NCBI RefSeq assembly: GCF_020172085.1
Contig: NZ_JAIVAT010000009.1
Location: forward strand, 1 to 64,000
Reading direction: 5' to 3'
Length of the DNA stretch: 64,000 nt
Origin: Rossellomorea aquimaris
Lineage (GTDB): Bacteria > Bacillota > Bacilli > Bacillales > Bacillaceae_B
The notes under the pieces are model-generated. The model searched no databases. It saw only the letters and a program-made list of their open reading frames with translations, and was not told the origin of the DNA. Shown in pieces: positions 24,980 through 37,647 of this stretch (its first letter is position 1; every line of letters starts with the position of its first letter). The translations under genes were made by a program, and so were the position numbers.

Positions 24980-26332
24980 TTACTGTTTTAATTTCCACTC
25001 CAAGACATCCCGTAAAAACTCCGGCATAAAGTACTTCTTCTCAAGCCTTTGAAGGTCAGGAAAAAAGTGTCCGAAAGTGAACATATCCGGAAGGGCAAGT
25101 TTGTATTGTTTCGAAGGTTCGATTGGAGAATTCCCAATCCAGATTTCATGGTTTCTGAAATCAATATTCGAATACGTAAACCTCCCCATCACTTTCCCCC
25201 TAAATCCAAGACCTTTCACTTCCAGTTGTGGCCAGTCCTCATTAAGCGTCTGTTTAATGATTTCTTTCAGTTCCGCCCCTTTCATCCGGATCATGCAAGG
25301 ATTGATGGGGTGCGGGAGGATACGATGCAAATCCTGCCTCGTCACCGCCCCTTCATGAAGACCATCTATGAGTAAACCTGCATTCAGGAAGCCGCAATCA
25401 GCACCACACCACTCAACAAGAGCATTACACAGCATATCAGGAAGAATAGATGGCTGAAACCAGTCAACAGGTAAAGAGGCTTTCAGCAGGGCTATATCCT
25501 GCTTCAATAATTCCTCCCCCTTGCTGATCCATTGACCTATTTCCTCGACCTCTCCTTTAACAGCCGGAAGTTCATGCTGCTCATATAATTCGGCCTTTTT
25601 TTCAAGTACTTGCATGGTGACTGTATCCACTTCGATCATCATATGGCCGACATAGTGACCATATTTCCCAGCGGCCCCCAACATGGTGTCCTTCACCTCT
25701 TTACCATGTGGTAATACATGGTGGGTATGAGCACCGAGGATGACGTCTATTTCAGGGAATCGTTCCCCTATCATTTCATCATCCCGGATTCCTAAATGGG
25801 AAAGAAGAATGATCATATCAACTGCGGGATGAAGTTCGCGAACCAATTTTTCGAGTTCTTCCATGGGGGAAGTGATGTTCCATCCGAGCGCTTGATAAAA
25901 AGGCTTGAAATAGGCCGTTAATCCAATGACGCCGACCTTCATCCCACTGCCGGTCTGATAAATCCGGTGAGTTTCCAGCCATTTCGGGCGCTTGGATGAT
26001 CGATCCAACAGATTTCCTACAATCACATCGAATCCGGCATCTTCATAAAGACGATTCAAATCATCATAATCCAAGGTGATTCCTTCATTGTTTCCTATCG
26101 TAACGGCATCGAACCCGGCTTCATTTAATAACTCTACATTCTCTTTTCCTAACGTCGCTTCAGTCAATGGATGCCAGCGGTCCACATGATCACCGATATC
26201 AAATAAATACACCGACTCCCCGTCATTTTCATGCTTCTTTTTTCTCTGTTTTAAAAAATCCCTGATTCTCGGCCAGTGTTCAAAGTGACTGTGAAGATCG
26301 TTCGTATGATAAATATGAATGGTTTCTCTCAT
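24980..26332 (-). CDS. yunD: 5'-nucleotidase/metallophosphoesterase-family protein YunD
   Basis: A 450-residue two-domain protein of the UshA/5'-nucleotidase family without a signal peptide, so probably cytoplasmic. N-terminal metallophosphoesterase motifs: YHTNDLHSHF (about residues 8-17), DIGDHVDRW, GNNEG where GNHE is common, LSHLG, and GAHTHH (about 210-215). A C-terminal 5'-nucleotidase domain follows. It hydrolyses nucleotides or related phosphoesters by family; exact substrate unknown. Clustered with yunE and yunC. Confidence 0.88.
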   Translation of the reverse strand: MRETIHIYHTNDLHSHFEHWPRIRDFLKQRKKKHENDGESVYLFDIGDHVDRWHPLTEATLGKENVELLNEAGFDAVTIGNNEGITLDYDDLNRLYEDAGFDVIVGNLLDRSSKRPKWLETHRIYQTGSGMKVGVIGLTAYFKPFYQALGWNITSPMEELEKLVRELHPAVDMIILLSHLGIRDDEMIGERFPEIDVILGAHTHHVLPHGKEVKDTMLGAAGKYGHYVGHMMIEVDTVTMQVLEKKAELYEQHELPAVKGEVEEIGQWISKGEELLKQDIALLKASLPVDWFQPSILPDMLCNALVEWCGADCGFLNAGLLIDGLHEGAVTRQDLHRILPHPINPCMIRMKGAELKEIIKQTLNEDWPQLEVKGLGFRGKVMGRFTYSNIDFRNHEIWIGNSPIEPSKQYKLALPDMFTFGHFFPDLQRLEKKYFMPEFLRDVLEWKLKQ

Positions 26333-26359
26333 AAATCGTTCACTCCTATAGGAGGTATG

Positions 26360-27184
26360 TTATCCTGTCATCCCTTGATAAATCAATCGAATTCCAATTA
26401 AAATCAATATAATCCTCAATACGCTCACCAATACTTTTGATTCGAGCTTCGTATTGATATAAGCCCCGAGCTTCGCCCCAATCCAGGCCCCTGGAATGAG
26501 GGCCATTGCGTATAGCCATTTTACGTTCCCAAGCAGGACATGTGTGCCTGAACTCACCATGGCCGACAGAAAAATCATAAACATGGACGTTGCCACGGCT
26601 ACATGGGGTGGAAATAAGAAGATCAGAATCATGGCAGGGACCATCAATGAGCCGCCTCCGATTCCGAATAATCCGGATGTAAATCCGACAACAAATGCAA
26701 TGGCCGCCCCTAATACGGGAGGATACCCGTAACGGAAGGTTTCTCCACTTGGATCAGTGAACTCCCTCTGGAAGGAAGCATTCCTGAATTTTTCAATGGG
26801 CTTCAATTTGTTTCGAACCATCAGGATGACGGCGATCAATATCATAAAGAATCCGAAATAAAGGTTGAAGCTTTCCATATTCAGCCCTTTATTCACCCAT
26901 GCTCCCAAGATGGAGCCGGGACCGCTCCCCGCAAAGAAAATCAAACCGCTTTTATAATCCACTGTTTTGTGCTTCAAATAGGCAAGAGTGGATGATAAAC
27001 CAGTGAATATCATTATGACTAATGACGTTCCCACTGCCGTTTGAGGGTTCATCCCATCTATCAAGCTTGTATATGTACCGAAATAAAGCAGGGCAGGTAC
27101 AACGATCACACCTCCGCCGAGTCCGACGAGGGACCCTATTGCTCCTGCCAAAAGTCCAATTGATAGAAGAACCATCCATTCCAT
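26360..27184 (-). CDS. yunE: TSUP (TauE/SafE) family membrane transporter YunE
   Basis: A 274-residue membrane protein with two internally similar halves, each opening with the Gly-rich motif of the family: SLVGLGGGVIVVPALL (about residues 18-33) and TSGLFGIGGGSLMVPAMIL (about 171-189). TSUP members export sulfite, sulfonates or related anions, but specificity cannot be read from sequence. Twenty bases separate it from yunF. Confidence 0.87.
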   Translation of the reverse strand: MEWMVLLSIGLLAGAIGSLVGLGGGVIVVPALLYFGTYTSLIDGMNPQTAVGTSLVIMIFTGLSSTLAYLKHKTVDYKSGLIFFAGSGPGSILGAWVNKGLNMESFNLYFGFFMILIAVILMVRNKLKPIEKFRNASFQREFTDPSGETFRYGYPPVLGAAIAFVVGFTSGLFGIGGGSLMVPAMILIFLFPPHVAVATSMFMIFLSAMVSSGTHVLLGNVKWLYAMALIPGAWIGAKLGAYINTKLESKVLVSVLRIILILIGIRLIYQGMTG

Positions 27185-27204
27185 CTATCTTTCATCTCCT
27201 GTCA

Positions 27205-28053
27205 TTAAAAAAGGTCAAGTTGCTTCGGGGCAAGCCCTTCGTATTCAAGCCCCAATAATTCAATGAGTTCTTTCGCATTATCCGCCGCGTCCCCACCGGA
27301 ATTATTGTTAAATAGTATATAAAGATCTTTCGTGCTTTCATGCAATTGATGTATATGAGGAATCCATTCTTCAAGCTCGGCACGATTGTAGCGGTATAAA
27401 TAACGGACCTCCCGCCAATCTTTCCCATTCGGTTTACTCCATCCGTACAGATTCCTGCCGTGGAAACGAATGAGAGTGGCATCTTTATGAGTGGACTCCA
27501 GCACCCTAGGGACCGATCCCTCACCGGCCTGAGGTTCATCGCAGATACTGTGGATCCATCCTTCATTTCTCATGAAGGTTAACGTCTTTTCCCGGAACTC
27601 CGGCCTAAACCAGCTTTGGTGTCGGAATTCAAGTGCCAAAGAATATCCCTTTAATTGTTCCTTGCAATACCGTATATAGTCGACATGCTCCCTATTACAA
27701 TCATACCAAGGCGGAAATTGAAGGAGCACCATGGCTAATTTATTTGCATTTACGTACGGTGCAAGGGAATCCTTGAAAGCATCGAACATACCTTCCTTTG
27801 TTTCAAATGGGATTTCTCCCCTCTGATGTCCTGTCATCCCCTGATAGGCCTTCACAATAAATTTAAAATTTTCCGGTGTCTCTTTCACCCATTTTTCAGC
27901 ATTGCGAATCGGCTGAACGGCATAAAAAGTCGTGTCCACTTCAACGATCGGAAAATGGGCTCCATATTCTTTTAACTTATCACGTGGAGAGATATTTTGA
28001 TAAAGGGTATCATGGTCTCCCCAACCTGTAACTCCTATGTATATCATCCGCAT
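27205..28053 (-). CDS. yunF: DUF72 protein YunF
   Basis: A 282-residue protein of the DUF72 family, predicted TIM barrel. VEVDTTFYAVQP (about residues 37-48), LQFPPWYDCN, ALEFRHQSWF, RFHGRN and YILFNNNSGGDAADNA are the family's conserved strand ends. Biochemical function is unknown. First gene of the yunFEDC cluster; the upstream gap contains a phased repeat array. Confidence 0.85.
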   Translation of the reverse strand: MRMIYIGVTGWGDHDTLYQNISPRDKLKEYGAHFPIVEVDTTFYAVQPIRNAEKWVKETPENFKFIVKAYQGMTGHQRGEIPFETKEGMFDAFKDSLAPYVNANKLAMVLLQFPPWYDCNREHVDYIRYCKEQLKGYSLALEFRHQSWFRPEFREKTLTFMRNEGWIHSICDEPQAGEGSVPRVLESTHKDATLIRFHGRNLYGWSKPNGKDWREVRYLYRYNRAELEEWIPHIHQLHESTKDLYILFNNNSGGDAADNAKELIELLGLEYEGLAPKQLDLF

Positions 28054-28261
28054 TCACCTTCTTTATTATGAACATGTCCATTTTATCATAAGGGAAATGG
28101 AAATTCTTATGTTTGGATTGGTTAGGGAAAATCATGGTTGATTTCCACAGGTTGATCATAGAATTGAAGGGAGTCAAGTCTTAATTGGCGTAGTTCGAAG
28201 TAGAGCGTGGTTTCTCTATTAATGGGGTCTTGAAGGCAGTTTTGGCCACTAAGAACACCTT

Positions 28262-28385
28262 CTCAAATAGAATTGATCCAAAATGGAATATTATTAAATC
28301 CGAGTTAAAAATGATTCCCCCGCAAATTTGATTTATTAATCCTGTTTGCAATTTATTGATCCCTTCTTTAAAATAATGAATCCTC
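28262..28385. repeat. Phased short-motif array 4 (TTTATTRATCC core, about six units)
   Basis: Unit ends (TCC) fall at 28279, 28301, 28318, 28342, 28362 and 28383, a mean period of about 20.8; the third unit is degenerate and offset. The clearest units read TTTATTAATCC and TTTATTGATCC. No credible gene lies in 28054-28501. Confidence 0.65.
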
Positions 28386-28450
28386 CGTGTCGAATTTTCC
28401 TTAGATAACCATTCCATGCACCGATGCTCTCTTCTTCAGTGATTTTTCTT

Positions 28451-28492
28451 AAGAAAAAGAAAAAACTCCCCTGATCAACATCAAGGGAGTTT
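28451..28492 (-). terminator. Terminator of the suf operon
   Basis: AAACTCCC (28463-28470) pairs with GGGAGTTT (28485-28492); U-rich tract on the minus strand. Confidence 0.8.
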
Positions 28493-28501
28493 GATTATAT
28501 A

Positions 28502-29899
28502 TTATCCGATTGAACCTTCCATCTCGAACTTGATTAGGCGGTTCATTTCAACTGCATATTCCATCGGAAGTTCTTTCGTGAAGGGCTCGATGAAGCCCAT
28601 TACGATCATTTCTGTTGCTTCTTCCTCGGAAATACCGCGGCTCATCAGATAGAATAATTGTTCTTCCGATACTTTTGATACCTTCGCTTCGTGTTCTAAC
28701 GAGATATTATCGTTCAGAATTTCATTGTAAGGAATCGTATCAGAAGTCGATTGATTATCCATGATCAGCGTGTCACACTCGATGTTTGAGCGTGCGCCTT
28801 CCGCTTTTCGGCCAAAGTGCACAATTCCACGGTACGTTACTTTACCACCATGCTTGGAGATGGATTTCGAAACGATTGTAGAAGAAGTGTTAGGTGCCAG
28901 ATGAATCATTTTCGCTCCAGCATCCTGGTGCTGACCTTTACCTGCAAGTGCAATGGATAGTGTCATACCACGGGCGCCTTCGCCTTTCAGGATGACAGCC
29001 GGATATTTCATCGTTAATTTCGAACCGATGTTTCCATCCACCCATTCCATTGTGGCGTTCGCTTCACATACGGCACGCTTCGTCACCAGGTTGAACACGT
29101 TGTTCGCCCAGTTTTGGATCGTTGTATAACGGCAGTAAGCATCCTTCTTGATGATGATTTCAACGACTGCAGAGTGAAGTGAGTTCGTTGTGTAAACCGG
29201 TGCTGTACAACCCTCTACATAGTGTACGCTTGCGCCTTCGTCGACGATGATCAACGTACGCTCAAACTGACCCATGTTTTCAGAGTTGATACGGAAGTAA
29301 GCCTGAAGTGGTGTATCCACCTTTACTCCTTTAGGAACATAGATGAATGACCCACCAGACCATACTGCTGAGTTTAGGGCAGCGAATTTATTATCCGTTG
29401 GAGGGATAACCTTCGCCCAGTGCTCGCGGAATAGGTCTTCATTTTCTTTAAGAGCAGAATCCGTATCTTTAAATACGATCCCCATCTCTTCAAGGTCTTC
29501 TTGCATGTTGTGGTATACAACCTCTGATTCATACTGTGCAGAGACTCCTGCAAGATACTTTTGCTCAGCTTCCGGAATCCCTAATTTATCAAACGTTTGC
29601 TTGATTTCTTCAGGTACTTCATCCCAGCTGCGCTCTGACTTTTCAGAAGGCTTCACGTAGTAAGTGATTTCATCAAAATTCAATTCCTGCATGTCCCCGC
29701 CCCATTGAGGCATTGACATATTATAAAAATGCTCAAGTGATTTCAAACGGAAATCAAGCATCCATTGAGGTTCTTCTTTCATGCGGGAGATTTCTTCTAC
29801 GATTTCACGCGTCAAGCCACGTTTCGAACGGAAAATCGAGACGTCTTTGTCGCTGAATCCATATTTATAATCCCCGATCTCAGGCGCTTTCTTAGCCAT
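28502..29899 (-). CDS. sufB: SufB, Fe-S cluster scaffold subunit
   Basis: A 465-residue core subunit of the SufBCD scaffold on which new Fe-S clusters form. It starts [15 protein letters not shown] and contains [20 protein letters not shown] and the C-terminal [20 protein letters not shown] segment typical of SufB; the cysteine in EGCTAP and others in SNIECDTL are candidate cluster or sulfur-relay residues. Last gene of sufC-sufD-sufS-sufU-sufB. ATG 29899 follows GGAGG. The length matches B. subtilis SufB. Confidence 0.96.
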   Translation of the reverse strand: MAKKAPEIGDYKYGFSDKDVSIFRSKRGLTREIVEEISRMKEEPQWMLDFRLKSLEHFYNMSMPQWGGDMQELNFDEITYYVKPSEKSERSWDEVPEEIKQTFDKLGIPEAEQKYLAGVSAQYESEVVYHNMQEDLEEMGIVFKDTDSALKENEDLFREHWAKVIPPTDNKFAALNSAVWSGGSFIYVPKGVKVDTPLQAYFRINSENMGQFERTLIIVDEGASVHYVEGCTAPVYTTNSLHSAVVEIIIKKDAYCRYTTIQNWANNVFNLVTKRAVCEANATMEWVDGNIGSKLTMKYPAVILKGEGARGMTLSIALAGKGQHQDAGAKMIHLAPNTSSTIVSKSISKHGGKVTYRGIVHFGRKAEGARSNIECDTLIMDNQSTSDTIPYNEILNDNISLEHEAKVSKVSEEQLFYLMSRGISEEEATEMIVMGFIEPFTKELPMEYAVEMNRLIKFEMEGSIG

Positions 29900-29938
29900 G
29901 TTGATTCCTCCATTCTTTGGTAGGGCCGAAGGAGAGCA

Positions 29939-32908
<2,970 letters not shown>

Positions 32909-32925
32909 TTTCATCCCCCTAACAC

Positions 32926-33711
32926 TTACGCTTCTTGGCCAACAGTTTCGTCTTTAATTCCTAACTCTTCTTTAATCCAGTCATATCCTTCTGCTTCAAG
33001 GCGTTGAGCTAATTCTTCTCCGCCTGATTTCACAATACGTCCTTGCATCATAACGTGGACATGATCAGGAGTGATGTAGTTAAGTAGACGCTGATAGTGA
33101 GTGATGATCAGGCAACCGAAATCTTCCCCACGCATTTTGTTGATCCCTTTTGAAACCACTTTAAGGGCATCGATATCAAGACCTGAATCGATTTCATCAA
33201 GAATGGCGATCTTTGGTTCGATCATCATTAATTGTAGGATTTCATTACGTTTCTTCTCTCCACCTGAGAATCCTTCGTTCAGGTAACGTTGAGCCATATC
33301 CGGGTCCATCTCAAGGTATTCCATTTCAGAATCCATTTTGCGGATGAATTTCATAAGTGAAATTTCTTCGCCTTCTTCACGACGGCTGTTGATTGCTGAA
33401 CGTAAGAAGTCAGCATTTGTTACACCGCTGATTTCACTTGGGTATTGCATTGCAAGGAATAGACCTACGCGAGCGCGCTCATCGACTTCCATTTCAAGGA
33501 CATCTTCACCGTCAAACGTGATGCTACCCTTTGTCACTTCATACTTTGGGTGACCCATGATAGCAGAAGATAAAGTTGATTTACCTGTACCGTTCGGTCC
33601 CATTACTGCGTGGATTTCTCCACCTTTAATTTCAAGGTTAACCCCTTTAAGGATTTCCTTTCCTTCAATCTCAACATGAAGATCTTTGATTGTTAAAGTA
33701 GAACCTGCCAT
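32926..33711 (-). CDS. sufC: SufC, ABC-type ATPase of the Fe-S scaffold
   Basis: A 261-residue ABC ATPase driving the SufBCD scaffold. Walker A GPNGTGKST (about residues 38-46), signature motif FSGGEKKRNEI (about 149-159), Walker B IAILDEIDSGLD (about 173-184) and the switch His in LIITHYQRLL. The signature continues KKRNE, as in SufC. First gene of the operon; the upstream 310 bases hold an AT-rich promoter region and the small gene at 34023. Confidence 0.96.
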   Translation of the reverse strand: MAGSTLTIKDLHVEIEGKEILKGVNLEIKGGEIHAVMGPNGTGKSTLSSAIMGHPKYEVTKGSITFDGEDVLEMEVDERARVGLFLAMQYPSEISGVTNADFLRSAINSRREEGEEISLMKFIRKMDSEMEYLEMDPDMAQRYLNEGFSGGEKKRNEILQLMMIEPKIAILDEIDSGLDIDALKVVSKGINKMRGEDFGCLIITHYQRLLNYITPDHVHVMMQGRIVKSGGEELAQRLEAEGYDWIKEELGIKDETVGQEA

Positions 33712-33882
33712 GTGTAATTACCTCCGTGACTTTATAATGAATTTAAGAATACAATTCTTTAATCATTCTCAATTTATTCTCATTACAATCTTATAACAAA
33801 TAAAAGCTATAATCAACTTTTTCAAGCTGTCAGTTCATGTTAACCGAACAATAGAATCCCTATCTATTGTTGTCCTAAATGA

Positions 33883-33921
33883 GTGGAAAAATGTAGCGTA
33901 TCACTTCTGCATTTTTCCACT
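33883..33921. other. Inverted repeat upstream of sufC
   Basis: AGTGGAAAAATG (33883-33894) and CATTTTTCCACT (33910-33921) form a perfect 12-bp stem with a 15-base loop. No T run follows on either strand, so it is not a standard terminator. Confidence 0.5.
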
Positions 33922-33971
33922 GGGTTGGTGACCTTTGATCATTCGGCCCAACACATTAGCTCATTGGGAAT

Positions 33972-34016
33972 GCATAAAAAAACCAGTGCATCGTCTACAC
34001 TGGTTTCCTTTTTTCT
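33972..34016. terminator. Bidirectional hairpin terminator downstream of the small gene at 34023
   Basis: AAACCAGTG (33980-33988) pairs with CACTGGTTT (33998-34006), with A run left and T run right. Confidence 0.8.
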
Positions 34017-34022
34017 TCCTTA

Positions 34023-34181
34023 TTATATGTTAGCGTGCACCTTTCGATCAAGTGCTGCAATCATTCTTCGGCTTTGCTTGTATTCCTGCTCTCTTTTCTG
34101 CTCTACTTGCATTCTGACATCATGCTTTCGTTTGTACACCTCATAACCAATCCCATGGGCTCCATGCATTGCTTTCTCCAT
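34023..34181 (-). CDS. Small basic hydrophilic protein, unrecognised
   Basis: From ATG 34181, 52 residues: MEKAMHGAHGIGYEVYKRKH, then a Gln/Glu/Arg-rich helix ending DRKVHANI. The reading frame stays open upstream to about 34220 (SLESISYTSE..) without another standard start codon. A ribosome binding site AAAGGA lies about 50 bases upstream, so the true start is uncertain. A terminator 17 bases after the stop supports a real gene. No family recognised. Confidence 0.55.
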   Translation of the reverse strand: MEKAMHGAHGIGYEVYKRKHDVRMQVEQKREQEYKQSRRMIAALDRKVHANI

Positions 34182-34440
34182 TTCACTTGTGTACGAGATA
34201 CTCTCAAGAGAGTCGATAGTGAATCATTCCTTTCGGGTTTTTAATTACTTTACAACTATACTACCCCCTCGTTCACAAGACAAAACCGGTATTCCACCAT
34301 TTTTTCTGAAATTTTCCCTTCAGCAAGATTCCCGGGGGCTACTCTTAAGTTTTCACAAAATTCCGCCATTATACTGCCAAATAATAGTACACCAATGTGA
34401 TTTTATTAATATATATGTATATTTATTAATTTATTCTCCA

Positions 34441-34470
34441 TAAAAAAGGAGAAGGATTTCTCCTTCTCGA
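34441..34470 (-). terminator. Terminator of yurZ
   Basis: GAGAAGGA (34449-34456) pairs with TCCTTCTC (34461-34468); U run on the minus strand. Confidence 0.75.
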
Positions 34471-34474
34471 TTGG

Positions 34475-34891
34475 TTATTGCTTTAACTGATTCAAGTCTT
34501 GGATCGACTGCTGCACTAATGTGACAGCCTGACTCATGACCGCTCCGCCGCCGAATGCTGCCGTTACGCCGATGGCCTCGAGGATTTCCTCTTCACTGCA
34601 TCCTTGATCAAGGCATCCTTTCGTATGGTAGATGATGCAGTATTCATCCTGGGAATACAAGCTGATTCCCAGTGCGATCAGCTGCTTCTCTTTCTTGGAA
34701 AGAACCCCTTCTCTGAAGCAATGCTCGGTGAATGTATTATACTGTTCTGCAAGTTCCGGCATTTTTTCAGTGAAAATGCCAAGTCCCATTTTATAATCAT
34801 GAAGGGCCGCTTCTGTTGTGTTTCTCGGTTCCATCTGCAATTCATCCAACTCCATTTCAAAAATAGATTCATCGAAAATAGTATGAGCCAA
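34475..34891 (-). CDS. yurZ: AhpD-like carboxymuconolactone decarboxylase-family protein YurZ
   Basis: A 138-residue all-helical protein of the AhpD/CMD superfamily. The typical redox cysteine pair ExxxCxxH is altered: the region reads CIIYHTKGCLDQGCSEEEI (about residues 85-103), with cysteines at spaced positions. Often adjacent to suf genes in Bacillus, which suggests a thiol or oxidative-stress role; inference only. Ends in a hairpin terminator. Confidence 0.85.
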   Translation of the reverse strand: MAHTIFDESIFEMELDELQMEPRNTTEAALHDYKMGLGIFTEKMPELAEQYNTFTEHCFREGVLSKKEKQLIALGISLYSQDEYCIIYHTKGCLDQGCSEEEILEAIGVTAAFGGGAVMSQAVTLVQQSIQDLNQLKQ

Positions 34892-34931
34892 CAGCGAAAC
34901 GATTATGTTAATAATTATAGGAAGAGAATAT

Positions 34932-34966
34932 AAAAAACCCGATTCTATTATTCGAATCGGGTTTCT
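34932..34966 (-). terminator. Terminator of metQ
   Basis: AAACCCGATTC (34935-34945) pairs with GAATCGGGTTT (34954-34964). Confidence 0.8.
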
Positions 34967-34971
34967 TTCGT

Positions 34972-35796
34972 TTATTCAGTTACCGGTACAACCGCTCCAT
35001 CCCATTCTTCCTTGATGAAATCCTGGATTTCTTTCGAGCGTAATGCTTTCACCAGCTCTTTTACTTCCTCTTTCTTTTCATCCCCTTTGTTTACAGCAAT
35101 CACGTTTACATAAGGGGAGTTACTATCTTCAATGGCGATCGAGTCTTCCAGAGGCTTCAAGCCTGCATCGATGGCATAGTTCGAGTTGATGACAACTGCG
35201 TCCCCTTCTTCGTTTTCATACATTTGCGGAAGAAGAGCTGCTTCGTACTCATAATCGAATTTCAGGTTTCTCGGGTTTTCTTTGATGTCTTCCAGTTGAG
35301 CCTGTGTATTCTCCACACCATCCTTGAGTGTGATCAGTCCTTTTTTCTCCAATAAAGTAAGGATGCGTCCATGGTCGGACACGGAGTTACTCATTAAGAT
35401 CGTCGCACCTTCTGGAAGATCCTCAAGTGATTTGTACTTTTTAGAGTACACACCGATAGGCTCAATATGAATTCCACCCGCGTTGACAAAGTCATAGTCA
35501 TTTTCCTTCATTTGCAAATCCATATACGGGGTGGTTTGGAAATAGTTCGCATCCAGGTCCCCATTATCAAGATCTTTATTTGGCAGGATATAATCCTGAT
35601 ACGTTTCAATTTGCAGATCGATACCCTTTTCCTCCAAGATAGGCTTCACCTGTTCAAGGATTTCTGCATGTGGTACATTTGATGCCCCTACTACTAATTC
35701 CTTTTCATCACCGCTTCCGGACCCTGAATCATTCCCGCATGCTGCTAAACCAAAGATACTTGTTGCTGCTATAACTCCTGCTACCCATTTTTTCAT
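34972..35796 (-). CDS. metQ: MetQ, methionine-binding lipoprotein
   Basis: A 274-residue lipoprotein: signal peptide with lipobox FGLAAC (cysteine at residue 20), then a NlpA-family substrate-binding domain. VVGASNVPHAEILEQVKP, YQDYILPNKDLDNGDLDANYFQ and INSNYAIDAGL are the classic MetQ blocks. It delivers methionine to the MetNI importer. Third gene of an operon under a SAM riboswitch; 14 bases separate it from the permease gene. Confidence 0.95.
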   Translation of the reverse strand: MKKWVAGVIAATSIFGLAACGNDSGSGSGDEKELVVGASNVPHAEILEQVKPILEEKGIDLQIETYQDYILPNKDLDNGDLDANYFQTTPYMDLQMKENDYDFVNAGGIHIEPIGVYSKKYKSLEDLPEGATILMSNSVSDHGRILTLLEKKGLITLKDGVENTQAQLEDIKENPRNLKFDYEYEAALLPQMYENEEGDAVVINSNYAIDAGLKPLEDSIAIEDSNSPYVNVIAVNKGDEKKEEVKELVKALRSKEIQDFIKEEWDGAVVPVTE

Positions 35797-35810
35797 GAAC
35801 TTTCTCTCCT

Positions 35811-36479
35811 TTATCTTTTATCTAATTTATTTGTAAAGAAATCACCTATTAGTTGAATGGCAAATACGACAAGTAAAATCATGATCGTTGCTGCCAGTGT
35901 TACATCTTCCCTGCTTCGCTGGAATCCATCAAGATAAGCAAGGTTCCCTAAACCACCTGCTCCGATGACCCCTGCCATTGCTGTATATCCTACGAGGGCG
36001 ATGGCCGTTACCGTTATTCCCGATATCAAAGCTGGAAGTGATTCAGGAATCAATACTTTCCAGATAATCGTGCTCGTTTTGGCGCCCATCGCTTTCGCTG
36101 CCTCGATAACTCCTTTGTTTACTTCTCTCAAAGCGATCTCGACCATTCGGGCATAGAATGGGGCTGCACCGATGATCAGTGCAGGAAGAGCCGCGTTCGC
36201 TCCCCGGATGGTATCCAGTAAAAATTTAGTGAAAGGAATTAACAATACAATCAGGATTATGAACGGGATGGAACGGAATACGTTCACCACTGCGCTGGTA
36301 ATGGTATAAGTGAGTTTGTTCTCCCACAAATTCTCCTTGGATGTAAGAAACAGCAATATCCCAAGAATCATTCCCAGTACAAATGTAATCAACACCGACA
36401 TCCCTGTCATATAAAGAGTTTCAAGAGTGGCTTCCCACATCTTCTCCCAATCCACATTCGGAAATAGATTTTCCATCAT
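35811..36479 (-). CDS. metI: MetI-type methionine ABC permease
   Basis: A 222-residue membrane protein with five predicted helices. The EAA loop reads EAAKAMGAKTSTIIWKVLIP (about residues 140-159), the contact site for the MetN ATPase, followed by VGYTAMAGVIGAGGLGNLA. Called MetP in B. subtilis and MetI in E. coli. ATG overlaps the metN stop codon, so translation is coupled. Confidence 0.95.
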   Translation of the reverse strand: MMENLFPNVDWEKMWEATLETLYMTGMSVLITFVLGMILGILLFLTSKENLWENKLTYTITSAVVNVFRSIPFIILIVLLIPFTKFLLDTIRGANAALPALIIGAAPFYARMVEIALREVNKGVIEAAKAMGAKTSTIIWKVLIPESLPALISGITVTAIALVGYTAMAGVIGAGGLGNLAYLDGFQRSREDVTLAATIMILLVVFAIQLIGDFFTNKLDKR

Positions 36480-37498
36480 CCTGGTAACACCTCCACCTTA
36501 ACCAGCTGCTCTTCAGCAAATAGAACCGCTTCCTGGATGGTCCGTTCTTCTCCATCCAAATGGACGAATAGTGTTCCATAAGCCCCTTTTTGTGTTTGGG
36601 AAATTTGTCCTTGGAGGATATTGACTTCAAGATCGAATTTTCTGATCAAGCTGGTGATGAGCGGCTGCTCAGTCGCTTCACCCACGAATGTAAATTTAAG
36701 CACTTTCCCATTTGGATACTGGGCTAAAAGGTGTTCCAACGTTTCTCCGGTTTCCTCGACCTGGGACACTTCTTTCACAAATCGCTTTGTCACCTGCTCT
36801 TGTGGATTCCGGAACACTTCCAGAACGTCACCAAGCTCTACAACCCTTCCTTGTTCCATGACCGCAACACGATGACAAATCTTTTGAATCACATGCATTT
36901 CATGTGTGATCAAGACGATCGTGAGCCCCAAACGCTTGTTGATGTCCACCAGTAAATCAAGGATGGAATCCGTTGTTTGAGGATCTAAAGCAGAAGTTGC
37001 TTCATCACACAAAAGAACATTTGGATTATTTGCAAGAGACCTTGCTATCCCAACCCTTTGTTTCTGTCCCCCGCTCAATTGGGCTGGATAGGCGTCCCCT
37101 CTTCCTTCCAATCCGACCAATTCCAATAATTCATTGGCTCTTTGGATTCTTTCCTTCTTGGAGACTCCCGCAATTTCCAAAGGGAACATAATATTTTGTA
37201 AAACGGTACGTGACCAGAGCAGATTAAAGTGTTGAAAGATCATTCCAATTGACTGCCTTGACTCGCGCAGTTTTTTTCCCTTCACCTTTGAAACAATCTG
37301 TCCGTTTACATCGACGATCCCCTCTGTCGGAACCTCAAGTCCATTCAGCATCCGAATCAATGTACTTTTACCTGCCCCACTATAGCCAATCACCCCAAAA
37401 ATTTCGCCTTGAGCAATTTCGATATTGACGCCATCGACAGCGGCGATCGGTCCATTTTTGGATTGATATACTTTCTTTACATCTGAAATGGTAATCAT
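36476..37498 (-). CDS. metN: MetN, methionine ABC transporter ATPase
   Basis: A 340-residue ATPase: Walker A GYSGAGKST (about residues 38-46), signature LSGGQKQRVGIARSL (about 140-154), Walker B VLLCDEATSALD (about 160-171), switch ITHEMHV. The C-terminal 90 residues form a NIL (ferredoxin-like) domain that, in MetN, senses methionine and inhibits transport. First gene of metNIQ, controlled by the upstream SAM-I riboswitch. Confidence 0.96.
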   Translation of the reverse strand: MITISDVKKVYQSKNGPIAAVDGVNIEIAQGEIFGVIGYSGAGKSTLIRMLNGLEVPTEGIVDVNGQIVSKVKGKKLRESRQSIGMIFQHFNLLWSRTVLQNIMFPLEIAGVSKKERIQRANELLELVGLEGRGDAYPAQLSGGQKQRVGIARSLANNPNVLLCDEATSALDPQTTDSILDLLVDINKRLGLTIVLITHEMHVIQKICHRVAVMEQGRVVELGDVLEVFRNPQEQVTKRFVKEVSQVEETGETLEHLLAQYPNGKVLKFTFVGEATEQPLITSLIRKFDLEVNILQGQISQTQKGAYGTLFVHLDGEERTIQEAVLFAEEQLVKVEVLPG

Positions 37499-37593
37499 GT
37501 TGTATCCACCTTCTTTCTGAGTAGAACCATCTTTTTAATCAGAATAATATTTGCACTATCCTGAAGGCCATTCCTATCTATTTCATTTATAGA

Positions 37594-37631
37594 AAATAAA
37601 AAATGCCTTCCTGCGATAAGCAGAAAGGCAT
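37594..37631 (-). terminator. SAM riboswitch terminator
   Basis: On the minus strand ATGCCTTTCTG pairs with CAGGAAGGCAT (one mismatch), followed by TTTTTT. Placed between aptamer and metN. Confidence 0.85.
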
Positions 37632-37647
37632 AATCATATATAGGACT

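Noticed and set aside
33760..33790. TGAGAATGATT upstream of sufC considered as a Fur or PerR box.
   Set aside because: Only one half-site matches well; the second half agrees at about four of seven positions.
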